Counted from the stretch's first letter, positions 34,325-44,494 are shown. The stretch: DNA of 64,000 nucleotides from an uncultured Oleiphilaceae bacterium (GCA_913060665.1 CAJXUY010000001.1:62001-126000); one strand, 5' to 3'. Notes: generated by a model from the letters alone, not told the origin. Numbers and translations: made by a program.

Positions 34325-35509
34325 CTAGTTTTTATATAGAGGCCTTTCAGCTGCAATTATGAAACCCTTTATGCCACTTCGTAAGTTAGCCGCTTTCGCA
34401 AGCTTTAACTCTTCCTCTGATGCATACTTTTTATCCCATTCAAGCACTTTGGGTGTCATCAGCTTATGCCAAAGTGGTGGGCATAATGCGACTAAAATAG
34501 TCGTTAGATATCCATTAATCATCATTGGAGCATCGGCATACGGCCTAAGCTCTTGATAAGGTACATTCCCGTCAGCATGATGATGGGAATGACGCGTTAA
34601 ATTAAACATAGCCCAAGAGCTAATACGCTTATTTGTATTCCATGAATGACGAGGCTGCACTGCAACTTCTGGATTCCTTACCATTCCGTAATGTTCCATG
34701 TAGTTAACAATTTCCAATAACGCCTTACCAAAGAGAGCACAAGCAATAAAAAATAAAGCACCCACTTCACCACCAATCCCATACGCAATCAGAACCAAAG
34801 CTAAACTCATTAAGTGCCCTCTTATCACACCATTTTTAAATGATAGCGGACCATTTCCAAACTTAGCTAAACGTTCTTTTTCGAGATTCCAGGCACTAAT
34901 ATTGCCTTTGATAGTTGAAGCAATAATATGAAAATATACGTTTCGCCCACGTGGTGCTGTTGCTGGGTCATTTATCGTAGACACATAACGGTGATGCCCA
35001 AAGACATGCTCAATTGAAAAGATAGTGTCAAAACTAAAAGAAAGTAACCAGCGACCTACAAACATAGAAATCGGGTCCCAGGTTCTGTGGGTAAGTTCAT
35101 GAGCAGTAATTGTTCCAATCATACCAGTCATCAAAAAAGTTAAGATAAAAGTGGAGGCATACTGAACCAATCCAGCCTCATCTCTTGCCGCCAGCACATC
35201 ATAGCCGATAAATTCAGAAATAAATGAACCGAACCCCAGAGCATCAGTAGAAGAAACACTCCAAACGGCAGAAAAGACAATAAGTGAAAGCAAAGGCAGA
35301 GCAAGCCAAAGCTGTACAGTTAAAATACCAGGGTGTTTGAAATCAGGGGTAGATATATCATCACCCATTAATCCGTCACCTATCATATAGGCGATAAAGA
35401 CTATAGCAAGACCACCACTAACGTAGTGCCCACCCAACAAAATTGCAACAAGTGCCAATGCACCTATAAAATGAAATAGAAAATATTTCAAATAATGAAA
35501 AAACATCAT
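34325..35509 (-). CDS. Membrane di-iron hydrocarbon hydroxylase, XylM/AlkB type
   Basis: About 394 residues with four to six membrane helices and the full set of His motifs of alkane and xylene monooxygenases: HELTHR near residue 140, EHVFGHHRYVST near 170, NYMEHYGM near 270 and LTRHSHHHA near 310. The companion gene upstream (35515-36552) is a XylA-type reductase rather than a rubredoxin, which favours a XylM/CymA-like enzyme acting on alkyl-aromatics or a reductase-linked alkane hydroxylase. The start is taken as ATG 35509 after the GAGTGAG ribosome-like site; a GTG at 35518 would overlap the reductase stop. Confidence 0.85.
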   Translation of the reverse strand: MMFFHYLKYFLFHFIGALALVAILLGGHYVSGGLAIVFIAYMIGDGLMGDDISTPDFKHPGILTVQLWLALPLLSLIVFSAVWSVSSTDALGFGSFISEFIGYDVLAARDEAGLVQYASTFILTFLMTGMIGTITAHELTHRTWDPISMFVGRWLLSFSFDTIFSIEHVFGHHRYVSTINDPATAPRGRNVYFHIIASTIKGNISAWNLEKERLAKFGNGPLSFKNGVIRGHLMSLALVLIAYGIGGEVGALFFIACALFGKALLEIVNYMEHYGMVRNPEVAVQPRHSWNTNKRISSWAMFNLTRHSHHHADGNVPYQELRPYADAPMMINGYLTTILVALCPPLWHKLMTPKVLEWDKKYASEEELKLAKAANLRSGIKGFIIAAERPLYKN

Positions 35510-35514
35510 ATTAA

Positions 35515-36552
35515 TCACTCACTCGTTGAGTTTATATTTGAATTAACGGAGGTAAACCGATCGGCAAAAATGTCGTTTTTATTTATGCCCACTGTATCTA
35601 ACACCTCTATACAGCTATCAATCATCAAAGGGGGGCCGCAAAGGTACGCTTGCTGATCTTTTTTCGCAAAGGTATGAAGGTATTCTCCAATATACCCTCT
35701 AGGCCCTGACCACAAACTATCCTTAGGTTCATCTGATAATATTTGTTCGAATTCAAAGGTGCCCTTCCACTGTGCAGCAATATCATTAATTTCCTGGGAA
35801 CAATAAAGATCGGATTGTGTTCGAGCACCAAAAAGAACAGTCACCCCACGCGTACATTGATCCTTCAAAGCTTTTTCAAGTACAGCCATTATGGGAGCAA
35901 GCCCACTCCCTCCGGCAATCAGAAGAATAGGCTTAGTAGAGTCTCTCAGATAAAAGTCTCCCATAGGGCTGTCAACCACGACCCCTTCACCGACTAAATC
36001 TTGTTCATTAACCAAGGTTGAGAATTTACCGTCAGGCACATGGCGAATAAAAAAATTAACATTAGTCTGATCTTCATGAGGCATAGACGCATAAGAATAA
36101 GCTCTAGATACATCATTCAACCTTTCTAATGTTAATGTTGCGTATTGTCCCGCTTTGTAAACAGGTGTTTCGCTCAGTGATATTTCAAGTGCTGTAATAT
36201 CATGAGTTAGTTTTTTCTGAGAAATAATTTTTCCTCGAATTTGCCTATTGGTTGCACGAGAGAAATCTACTTCAACAACGACGTCGGCTGACTTGGGAAC
36301 GCTCTGGCAAGCTAAAATATAGCCTGCTTGTAACTCCTCTGCAGATAATAAATAGCTTGCATCGGTGAACTCTTTAACCTTCCCTTTTGTTAATTCACAT
36401 TTACAAGCCGCACAACCACCAACTTTGCAACTGTATGGGAAGCTCAGGCCATTGCGTAATGCTGCATTAAGAATTGTTTCTTTTGGTTTGACCGTTATTT
36501 CTTGGCTGTTTATTTTCACGACCTTAGGGTCGCTTTTAAAAATTGAAAACAT
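35515..36552 (-). CDS. Ferredoxin-NAD(P)H reductase of the hydroxylase, XylA type
   Basis: A 345-residue electron-transfer protein with domains in the order [2Fe-2S], FAD, NAD. The cluster ligands are CKVGGCAACKC near residue 42 and a distal Cys in LACQSVP. The FAD motif is RAYSYASMP, the nucleotide region GGSGLAPIMAVLE, and the C-terminal YLCGPPLMIDSC. This order is that of XylA/CymAb reductases, the partners of XylM-type hydroxylases. It ends six bases before the hydroxylase start and is transcribed from a divergent promoter region shared with the AraC-family gene. Confidence 0.9.
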   Translation of the reverse strand: MFSIFKSDPKVVKINSQEITVKPKETILNAALRNGLSFPYSCKVGGCAACKCELTKGKVKEFTDASYLLSAEELQAGYILACQSVPKSADVVVEVDFSRATNRQIRGKIISQKKLTHDITALEISLSETPVYKAGQYATLTLERLNDVSRAYSYASMPHEDQTNVNFFIRHVPDGKFSTLVNEQDLVGEGVVVDSPMGDFYLRDSTKPILLIAGGSGLAPIMAVLEKALKDQCTRGVTVLFGARTQSDLYCSQEINDIAAQWKGTFEFEQILSDEPKDSLWSGPRGYIGEYLHTFAKKDQQAYLCGPPLMIDSCIEVLDTVGINKNDIFADRFTSVNSNINSTSE

Positions 36553-36610
36553 AAACTAGGCTCCATGTTGATACCTAGGAATATATTAAAGGCTAAGAAT
36601 AATATTGAAG

Positions 36611-36672
36611 GGGGTAAATACTGACAATATGGGGTTATTAAACGACAATGAAGGGGTATTAATTGACAACAC
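36611..36672. promoter_or_regulatory. Three direct repeats in the divergent promoter (AraC-type operator)
   Basis: GGGGT(A/T)A-type boxes start at 36611, 36631 and 36653 with GACAA about 12 bases into each unit. The period of 20-22 bases keeps the repeats on one face of the helix, as in XylS/AraC operators. They lie 59 bases before the reductase start and within 60-115 bases of the AraC-family gene. Confidence 0.6.
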
Positions 36673-36726
36673 CTAAGCTGACAACCCAATATTATCCTAT
36701 AAAAATACAGCCTTACAGGTAATAGA

Positions 36727-37754
36727 ATGAGTTTAAAAAAAGTGCAACTCCCCGGAACTTATTTATTAGCATTATCCGAATGCATGACAGATTTCGGCAT
36801 AGATCACTCAAGATGGTTGGCTGGGTGCGAATTGTCGACAATCGACACCAGTATTGTGCATGAATCAATAGACTTCATTGTATTTAAGGAGTTATTAATA
36901 AGGGCAGTAAAGTTATCTAACAACCCCGCTTTGGGCATTTCTTTAGGTCAAAGACTGTCTTTGCCATCACACGGGGTACTTGGCTATGCACTTATGAATA
37001 GCATGAACTTGCTTTCTGCTGTGAAGCTTTTAGAGCAATACATAACTATTCGCATGCCATTAATTGAGCTAAGAACTTACAATCAAGGAGATGATTTTGT
37101 TTTGCAGTTCGATGAGATGGAACCTCTGGATGATCTTAAAATTGTTATTTTTGATGCCTTACTCGTTACGATTAAAGCGGCATTAGATCAATTATTACCC
37201 AATTTAAAAGCAGACCTTACTTTTTGCTTCCCTTTGTCTATGCATAGAAACACGCCATATGGAAATTTAAGTGAATCTACCCTTCTATTTAATCAATCTA
37301 CAGCTTCAATTAGAATAAATAAAGGTATCATTAATGAGCCTATCCCTTTTGCAAACTTAGCAGCTTATATGGAGGCTGAAGCATTATGCAGAAAGGAGTT
37401 AAAGGCGTTATCTCATGAATCTACTTATAAAAGCAGTATTAAAAAAAGCTTATTGAAGATACAGAACAATTTCCAATGCAAGAAGTAATGGCCTCTTGGT
37501 TTAACCTGACCCCTAGAACCTTACACCGGCGATTAGTTGCAGAGGGAACCTCATATAGTAAGATTTTAGAAGAAGTTAAGAAATCTCTGGCCGCGTCGTA
37601 TCTATCAAACAGCAAACTAACCATTAAAGAAATTTCATATTTTCTTGGTTATGAAGATGTTCGTAATTTCAGACGAGCATTCAAGCGATGGTATGGGGTA
37701 TCGCCCTCTTCTTTTCGTGAAAGTAATTCAATTTTGAATATTGAAGACAAATAG
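36727..37754 (+). pseudogene. AraC-family regulator, split by a one-base frameshift
   Basis: The first 240 or so residues form the arabinose-binding-like N-terminal domain of OruR/ArgR-like AraC regulators (SLGQRLSLPSHGVLGYALMNS; FCFPLSMHRNTPYG). The HTH domain continues in another frame (SWFNLTPRTLHRRLVAEGTSY..ISYFLGYEDVRNFRRAFKRWYGVSPSSFR). At 37469-37475 the frame reads NNFQCKK-stop. One extra C in TTCCAATG restores NNFPMQEVMASWFNLTPRTL, so a single-base loss explains the split. It faces the XylMA-like operon across the repeat-bearing promoter and was probably its activator. Sequencing error is possible. Confidence 0.85.
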
Positions 37755-37786
37755 CCTATAAAAACCAAAAAATAAGGCTTCATAAA

Positions 37787-38639
37787 TCACACGTCGAGTT
37801 GCTTAATCATTTGCTCCAGTTTATCTCCCAAAATATGATTAGCTGACTTCTCCATTGCTCGGGCGAGTTCTGCATGCATAGCCATTTCTGCCAAAGGTCG
37901 CAAACGCCAAATTAAATCGGCTAGTTGAGGTAAATTTTCTATGGGTAAAGCGCTATCATCGTTATATTTTTGTAGCACGTGTGTCGCCACTAATTTTACC
38001 AGCTCATTCGCCACACACTCTACATCTACATTTTGACGTAACATTTTGACTATATTCAAAAGATCTTGAAATGGAATTCCTGTGGATGCAAGCTCAGATG
38101 CGGCCTTGATAGTCTTCATGCTTCGTACATGTACTTGTTCTTTATTTTCATCAAACCTAAAGATATCAAGTTCCTGCGCTTTTTCAATAGAGTCGAATGA
38201 TATCTTGTTATTGAACATGCTCATAAGCTCTTTTACGGGTATTACTGCAGGCTCTTCATCAGTCCAAGGGCTTGTCAAAGCTGTTTCAATGCCAACAAAT
38301 TCTCTTAACTCAAGTCCCTGCTCTAGCGCTTTCAGCAAGTCATTAATGGTACTAAGTGTATAACCTCTTCCAAGTAAATCTGCTATTAGACGTATCCGAG
38401 AATAATGTGCATCAGAGTAAATGCCTTTCCGTCCTCGTAATTTTTGGGGGGGGGAGAATCCCTCGCTCTTGATAAGCTCGAATGTTACGCGTTGTTGTTT
38501 CGGTAACCCTTGCTAGCTCATCAATCGTGTACTCACGGTCTAGTATCTGGCAATGATCCTTATGTAAAGAAGGAAGGTACTGTGCAATAAGGCTCAACGT
38601 TGAATTAGGCGACTTTAATGTCAAAGCAGACACTTTCAT
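37787..38639 (-). pseudogene. MerR-family regulator interrupted at a nine-base G/C tract
   Basis: The N-terminal helix-turn-helix part (YTIDELARVTETTTRNIRAYQERGILPP) is in one frame and ends soon after the tract at 38446-38454. The remainder (KLRGRKGIYSDAHYSRIRLIADLLGRGYTLSTINDLLKALEQG, and a long helical effector domain) is in another. With eight instead of nine bases in the tract the protein would be a continuous product of about 283 residues with a standard MerR wing. The tract lies exactly where the frames change. It is either a phase-variable switch now off, a mutation, or a homopolymer assembly error. Confidence 0.85.
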
Positions 38640-38700
38640 AGTACTTTACCGTTACAAAACAAAGATTAGTCGTTCTATAACCTAGTCTATCATTTAGCGC

Positions 38701-39162
38701 TTATAAATACTTTAAATATCCCTCTGGCTCCATTAACCCCCCCATTAACTTGTTGTATGTTTCAAGTCTTTCGGGCATTAAATCATTAACATCTAATGTA
38801 AGAGGGTTAAAAAACTTAGCCGCTATTAAAGCCACCAATTTCTCGTGTGACTCAGCAACTTTATATCCGCCAGAAGCCGTTTGGTCAGCCACCTCATTTA
38901 TAGCCAAGGTATTTTTGCTAATCTCTACAGTAACTGAACTTTGTTCTTCCACTGCAATTGCAATTTGAGATTTTAAGTCTGATATTATTTCTACCGAGCT
39001 TACAACGAGATCAATTGCCTTGCCCGCCTGATTTTCTTTACTTGCTTGCAGAATCACTTCCTTCACCTGCGGCCAACGCAGTACCGGAAGCAGCATTAGC
39101 TTCTTCACTAATCGCTGTACTCATTTCGCTTATCGAAAAAACAAGCTGCTCAGTTTCTGAGT
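38701..39162 (-). pseudogene. Methyl-accepting chemotaxis protein relic
   Basis: Two pieces of a chemoreceptor signalling domain survive in different frames. Upstream is ETEQLVFSISEMSTAISEEANAAS, the start of the domain. Downstream is LKSQIAIAVEEQSSVTVEISKN with INEVADQTASGG, near its end. The central hairpin tip that contacts CheA/CheW is missing, and a frame change lies near 39080. The region therefore contains an internally deleted, frameshifted receptor and not a gene. The following 150 bases (39163-39315) show nothing recognisable. Confidence 0.7.
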
Positions 39163-39315
39163 TTTAACTCCTTGAAGGGTTTGGCTTTATTCAAATATCA
39201 GCCAGTGCACGCAAAACACCTATACGAGTCCACCCACGGGCGGAGCCGTTCCCTAAAGCAACGCCAATTTTAATACCAGTATCCAAATATCCCTCACTTT
39301 AGCATGGCCGTTTTT

Positions 39316-42300
39316 TTAAACTTTGACTTCAAAACGCCTCAAATACGAATACAAAATTAACGGTACAATAATAAGCGTGAGAATAGTTGCTGCAATGGTG
39401 CCAAAAATAAGAGAAATCGCCAAACCGCTGAACATTGGGTCTGTGAGCATGACCGCAGAGCCAAGAATAATAGCCAACGCAGTTAAAAGGATCGGACGTA
39501 AACGAACCGCTCCAGCTTCGCTAATAGCTTCATGCAATGGCATACCACGCTTTACGTAGTCTTGCACAAAATCTATTATCAATAATGAGTTACGAACAAC
39601 GATACCAGACAAAGCAATAACGCCTATCATTGAAGGAGCACTAAAAGGTTGGTCCATTAACCAGTGCCCGGGAAATACACCCGCTAAACCCAAAGGTATT
39701 GCTGACATTGCAATTAACGGAATAATAAAAGACTGATAATACCCCACCAATAATAAATAAATAAATACTAATGCAATACCCAGTGCAGTAAACATGTCTC
39801 TAAAGGTATCAAGCGTAAGTCGTATTTCTCCATCCCAAAGTAATTGATAACCATCTATCGTATCTGGAACAGTAGATTGAAGGCGTAGATTACCTGTACT
39901 CAATTTAGCTCCATTACCAATATCCATTTGATCTAATCGTTTATCTAAATCAATTACGGCATAAACAGGCGCACTTTGTTTTAGTTCAGCACCAACAAAG
40001 GTCACTCTCTCAAAATCTTTATGTAGAATTGGACGGTCCTCCCAAGCACGAGTTAACTGTGTTAATTCAGATAGGGGGATTTTAATATTTTCGCTATTGG
40101 TTACAAATACTCGAGATAATAATGCGGGATCAATTTGATATTGTCTTGGTATATGTAAGCGAATAGGTATTAACTGCTTCTCGTCTTTAATATGCAGCCG
40201 ACCTAATTCATCACCATTTACAAGGCGCCGAATAGCTTGGGCAACGTCTACAGCAGAGACACCTGAAAGTGCGGCCTTTTCTTTGTCCACTGTAATCCGA
40301 TATTGACGAACACCATCTACTTCTGAATTGTTTACTTCAACTAAATCATAAGTTTGACTAAACGCAGAACTTACCATAGATGAAATTTCACGCAATTTAT
40401 TCAGATCACTTCCATAAATCTCTGCTAAAACTGTTGCGCGTACAGGAGGGCCCGGAGGATCCTCAACTAGCTGAATAACACTTCCTGGAAAACGTTCCTC
40501 GATCGCCTGAATTTCACTTCTGAGCTCTCGAACAATATTAATGGAACTTATCTGACGCATTTTCTTATCTATAAGATTTACCCGGACTTCAGCTATATGT
40601 GAACCACGCTTATTACCCGCCCCACGAAGCAATCCATTAAAATCGATAATACCAGGCTGCCCTATCCACGCTTGATAATTTGTAACATACTGATTTTCAC
40701 GCAATAGACCTCCAACATATCGAGTAACTTGATCTGTTTGCTCTAAAGACGTAAATTCTGGCATATCAATGGTTATATTAAATGTATTTTTATTATCTTT
40801 TGGTAGTAAAGCCAGTGCAACACCACCCGCTGATAATGCACCTGAAACCCCTTCTGAACGAATGAACTGCCAAGCAGGCTGTAACATCGATAAACAAATA
40901 ATCAGCAGGACTGTAAACATGCTGATATAACGATATAAGCGTATATTCAGTAAAGGGGTTATTAGCCAGTGATAGAACTTATGCAGGCGGTCCGTTTTAT
41001 TGTGATCTTCAAGATCATGCCCTTCCCCAGGCTTTAACCAACGGTTAGCTGCCCATGGAGTAACAATATAAGCAACAACCAAAGATGAAATCATTGCAAC
41101 GGGAACATTAAAAGCAATAGGATAAAAATATTGACCAATCATGCCCGTCACTAGAAGCAATGACATAAATACAAGCATAATTGCAAATGTGGCAAGGTTT
41201 GTTGGGTTGCCAATTTCATTGGTTGCGTCAACTGTGACCATACTTTTATCTTGGCCATCAAGGTTTTTATATCGCCGATGGACATTTTCAATAACTACAA
41301 TTGCAGAGTCCACCAGCAAACCTAACGATAAAATCAAACCAAATAAACTAATACGGTTGATGGTCAAACCGGAAAGATAAGCAACACCTAATGTTAAACC
41401 TAAAATCAAAGGAACAGTAATACCAACAATCAATGCTTCTTTAACACCAAGAAAAATAATTATGACTACAAACACCGATAAAACTGCAATCCCCATGTGC
41501 TCTATAAGGTTATTAACTGAGGTGTTGGCCTTTTCACCATCATTCCGAGTAACAATAACATGCACCCCCTGAGGAACGATATTTTTTTTTAGCCTATCAA
41601 TTCGCGCTAAAATATCCTTAGCCACAAGAACAGAGTTTGTACCAGTTTTTTTTGCAAACGCAATTGTGACTGAAGGCATCTCGGGGTCATGTGACATGCC
41701 AAACCGCGAATCTGCAGGGCCGAAAGAAAAGCGTGAAAGTGAAATACGGTCTTGTTGAGGTCCACTAATAACGTTGGCCACGTCATCAAGATATATTGGT
41801 TTATTTTTATAAACACCAACAATAAGTGTCTTTATTTGTTTTACAGACGATAAGAATGAGTCAAGATAAATTCGTGTATTTCGACCATCACGAACCTGAG
41901 TGCTCATAGGGACTGAGATATTTCCCAATTTAAGACTATTGCTTATTTGATTAAGTGTGATATCAAATGCCAATAGACGCTCTGGGTCAAGCTCTATACG
42001 AACCTCTAGATCTCTTCCTCCCTTAACACTTGTGACAGAAATATCTTCAAGGGTGTGCAGACGCTCTACCATTCGGTCGGCTATCCGTTTCAAAGCGTAA
42101 TCATCATACTGCTCTGATACAAGTGCAACCGTTACAATAGGTACATCATCCACATCAACACTTCTTATGAGAGGGTCTGTTGCATCAGGTGGTAGTTGGT
42201 CTCTTTTGCCCAGCACTCGATCATATAGTTTAACCAATGATTTTTCTTTATCTTCGCCTACCTCAAATTGAACAGAAATTACTGCAAAAGAGTTATATGC

Positions 42301-42573
42301 AGCAGCATAAGTATGGTCAACACCGGATATTTCACGAACAATTGCCTCTAAAGGGTAAACAATTAATTGTTCAACTTCTTCTGCACTTGCACCAGGTAAA
42401 CTGACAAAAATTTCTGCGCCGGGAACAACTATTTGAGGGTTTTCTTCTCTAGGTGTCATTAAAACGGCTAACAAACCAAGTAAAATGCAAGTAAGCATTA
42501 CTAATATAGTCAGTTTAGAGTGTACAAATGCCCCCGCTAGCCAACCAGCTAGGTTTAATTTTTTCTTATCCAT
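39316..42573 (-). CDS. RND efflux permease (AcrB-like, hydrophobe/drug type)
   Basis: A 1085-residue proton-driven pump with the twelve-helix RND layout and two large periplasmic loops. The N-terminal TPREENPQIVVPGAEIFVSLPGASAEEVE is typical of the VexH/AcrB-like group found in marine proteobacteria. TM4 carries LILSLGLLVDSAIVVIENVHRRY, with the proton-relay-type Asp and Glu. It overlaps the adaptor gene by eight bases and is controlled with it by a TetR gene upstream. No outer-membrane channel gene is present. In a hydrocarbon island it may expel solvents or toxic intermediates. Confidence 0.9.
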   Translation of the reverse strand: MDKKKLNLAGWLAGAFVHSKLTILVMLTCILLGLLAVLMTPREENPQIVVPGAEIFVSLPGASAEEVEQLIVYPLEAIVREISGVDHTYAAAYNSFAVISVQFEVGEDKEKSLVKLYDRVLGKRDQLPPDATDPLIRSVDVDDVPIVTVALVSEQYDDYALKRIADRMVERLHTLEDISVTSVKGGRDLEVRIELDPERLLAFDITLNQISNSLKLGNISVPMSTQVRDGRNTRIYLDSFLSSVKQIKTLIVGVYKNKPIYLDDVANVISGPQQDRISLSRFSFGPADSRFGMSHDPEMPSVTIAFAKKTGTNSVLVAKDILARIDRLKKNIVPQGVHVIVTRNDGEKANTSVNNLIEHMGIAVLSVFVVIIIFLGVKEALIVGITVPLILGLTLGVAYLSGLTINRISLFGLILSLGLLVDSAIVVIENVHRRYKNLDGQDKSMVTVDATNEIGNPTNLATFAIMLVFMSLLLVTGMIGQYFYPIAFNVPVAMISSLVVAYIVTPWAANRWLKPGEGHDLEDHNKTDRLHKFYHWLITPLLNIRLYRYISMFTVLLIICLSMLQPAWQFIRSEGVSGALSAGGVALALLPKDNKNTFNITIDMPEFTSLEQTDQVTRYVGGLLRENQYVTNYQAWIGQPGIIDFNGLLRGAGNKRGSHIAEVRVNLIDKKMRQISSINIVRELRSEIQAIEERFPGSVIQLVEDPPGPPVRATVLAEIYGSDLNKLREISSMVSSAFSQTYDLVEVNNSEVDGVRQYRITVDKEKAALSGVSAVDVAQAIRRLVNGDELGRLHIKDEKQLIPIRLHIPRQYQIDPALLSRVFVTNSENIKIPLSELTQLTRAWEDRPILHKDFERVTFVGAELKQSAPVYAVIDLDKRLDQMDIGNGAKLSTGNLRLQSTVPDTIDGYQLLWDGEIRLTLDTFRDMFTALGIALVFIYLLLVGYYQSFIIPLIAMSAIPLGLAGVFPGHWLMDQPFSAPSMIGVIALSGIVVRNSLLIIDFVQDYVKRGMPLHEAISEAGAVRLRPILLTALAIILGSAVMLTDPMFSGLAISLIFGTIAATILTLIIVPLILYSYLRRFEVKV

Positions 42574-43660
42574 TTCCCAGACCTTCTTGCTGGTTGCGAA
42601 TGAAATCTCCCTCTCTAATTTGATTATTAACCCCTATTACAATCAATTCCCCCCCCTCTAAGCCTGCTCTTACTTCAATATCATCTGTCTTTTTGACCCC
42701 TAATTGTAGCCAACGGAAGTAGGCTTTATTTTTGTTATTAACAACAAAGACACCTTGAAGCCCACCCCGCTCTATTAAAGCCTTTGAGGGTATTACTGGG
42801 CTGGTTCGAGTTCCAAGTGTAAAATGTACACGCCCAAACATCCCTGAAAGTAACCCCTCGTGACCAGGCAAAGCGATTTTAACTTTGTATCTACGTGTTA
42901 GTGGGTCGCCAGCAGGTACAACCCTGGCAACCACACCTTTAAACGTTCGATGTAAAGCATCAATACTTACTAATGCGGCATCTCCACGATGTATTTTACT
43001 AATTTGACTTTCAGCTACATATGTATCAAATAACAAACCCTGGCTAGACTCTATAGTAAGTATCGAACTACCTGGGGTCGCTAGATCACCTTCCCTGCTA
43101 TGCCTTGCAACAACAACGCCTGTAATATGACTTGCTATTTTAATATATTCGCGTTGCGAAATTGCGATTTTAAGTGAAATTTTTGCTTGAGAAAGTGTGT
43201 CTTGTGCCCTATCACGAAATAACCGAGTTTTACGGATCTTACTTTCTGAGACACTTCCTCGTTTATATAGGTCACTGTAGCGTTTGAGGTCAATATTAGC
43301 ATCTTGAACTACAAGTTTTGCTGTGTTAACGACAGACTCCGCTTCACGGATAGCACCTTCTACGTCCGATTCGTCTAACACCACTAAAGCTTGCCCCTTG
43401 GAAACTTGCTCACCTTCAAGTACAAGGATTTTTCTGATATACCCGGTTGCTCTTGAAGAAACGTCTATTCGCTGGTCTGAAACAACAGACCCAGTTGAGC
43501 TATAATCAATAGGTAGTGATGCAATTTCCACTTCTGCAACAGGCATATCCCACGTTTTTGGTTCTATTTTAGTACTCTTAGTAACGTCTCCACAGCTTTC
43601 TAGAAATACTATGAGTAATAAGCTTGTTGCGATTCGCATGACATTTATTAGGTTTTGCAT
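42566..43660 (-). CDS. Periplasmic adaptor of the RND pump (lipoprotein)
   Basis: A 364-residue membrane-fusion protein. The N-terminus has a signal peptide with a lipobox-like VFLESCGD, suggesting lipid anchoring. Lipoyl halves (SRATGYIRKILVLEGEQVSKGQALVVLDESD), a helical hairpin about residues 100-150 and beta-barrel (GDAALVSIDALHRTFKGVVARVVPAGDPLTRRYKVKI-type) follow. A second ATG seven codons downstream is equally possible. It overlaps both neighbours, so tetR, adaptor and pump form one operon. Confidence 0.88.
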   Translation of the reverse strand: MQNLINVMRIATSLLLIVFLESCGDVTKSTKIEPKTWDMPVAEVEIASLPIDYSSTGSVVSDQRIDVSSRATGYIRKILVLEGEQVSKGQALVVLDESDVEGAIREAESVVNTAKLVVQDANIDLKRYSDLYKRGSVSESKIRKTRLFRDRAQDTLSQAKISLKIAISQREYIKIASHITGVVVARHSREGDLATPGSSILTIESSQGLLFDTYVAESQISKIHRGDAALVSIDALHRTFKGVVARVVPAGDPLTRRYKVKIALPGHEGLLSGMFGRVHFTLGTRTSPVIPSKALIERGGLQGVFVVNNKNKAYFRWLQLGVKKTDDIEVRAGLEGGELIVIGVNNQIREGDFIRNQQEGLGNG

Positions 43661-44286
43661 TTAAAGCCCTCAATTAACAAATCAAAAACTTCTTCGCTAT
43701 AAAACTCAGGGGAGTCAACGAAATCATTAACCTGTGGTAAATACTTCAATATACCTTGGGATTCAAAGAAAAACATATTCATACCCACAAGAATAAATGC
43801 TAGCAATGGTGCATCAATGCCATTGCTTGATTTTTGTACACCCTGACTTTCTTGTACAAGTAAAATAATTTTAGAAAATATCTCAGAGAACAATTCTTTT
43901 GCAAGCAGTCGTCCATCGATTGAGTTGTTATCCATTAACTCTCTTTTAATAAGGTTCGTAGACACGGGGTACCTTAGTAAACACTGTAAATGTTCAGAGA
44001 AAAAAGTCTTTAACCTATCTTCGGGGCGAGCAGGAAGCGACTTTTCAACTGTATTTAAAGAAGTAAAAAGACGGTCACATGCTTCCTCTAATACTTGCTG
44101 ATAAAGACATTCTTTAGATTTGAAGTGGTGATATATGTTTGCTTTACTCACTTCTGCTTTTTTAGCTATTTCATTAATTGATGCAGATTTAAACCCTTTT
44201 TCTGAAAAAAAAGATAAAGCGGCATTAAGAATTGACTGAGCGCCCTTGTGCAAGGCAGGCTCTTTTGTCTTAGTATTGGTTAACAT
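43648..44286 (-). CDS. TetR-family repressor of the RND pump
   Basis: A 212-residue regulator. The N-terminal HTH is clear (ILNAALSFFSEKGFKSASINEIAKKAEVSKANIYHHFKSKECLY) and is followed by a helical ligand-binding domain with a TetR_C-type sequence (NLIKRELMDNN). It starts the tetR-adaptor-pump operon, overlapping the adaptor by 13 bases. A dyad at 44338-44359, just upstream, is a likely self-operator. The ligand is unknown; hydrocarbons or their acids would fit the setting. Confidence 0.9.
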   Translation of the reverse strand: MLTNTKTKEPALHKGAQSILNAALSFFSEKGFKSASINEIAKKAEVSKANIYHHFKSKECLYQQVLEEACDRLFTSLNTVEKSLPARPEDRLKTFFSEHLQCLLRYPVSTNLIKRELMDNNSIDGRLLAKELFSEIFSKIILLVQESQGVQKSSNGIDAPLLAFILVGMNMFFFESQGILKYLPQVNDFVDSPEFYSEEVFDLLIEGFKCKT

Positions 44287-44337
44287 TATTCACTTCATAT
44301 TTTTCAGTTAGCATAAAGAAAGTTCCCACAAACAATC

Positions 44338-44359
44338 ACTGACTAACCGTTCGTTCAGT
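44338..44359. promoter_or_regulatory. Candidate TetR operator
   Basis: A 22-bp imperfect dyad with arms ACTGA (44338-44342) and TCAGT (44355-44359), and an inner AACCGTT core typical of TetR-family sites. It lies about 50 bases upstream of the tetR-like start. Confidence 0.5.
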
Positions 44360-44494
44360 AAAGAATAACAGGCCTATGATAAAAAGCAATCCTATTTTTA
44401 ATTTGACATTACGGACTTGTTAGATCTTTAACGGGAACAATTATATGAGGGGGGAGGTAATCAGGTAACTTGAATAGTATTTTAAGAAATAATC

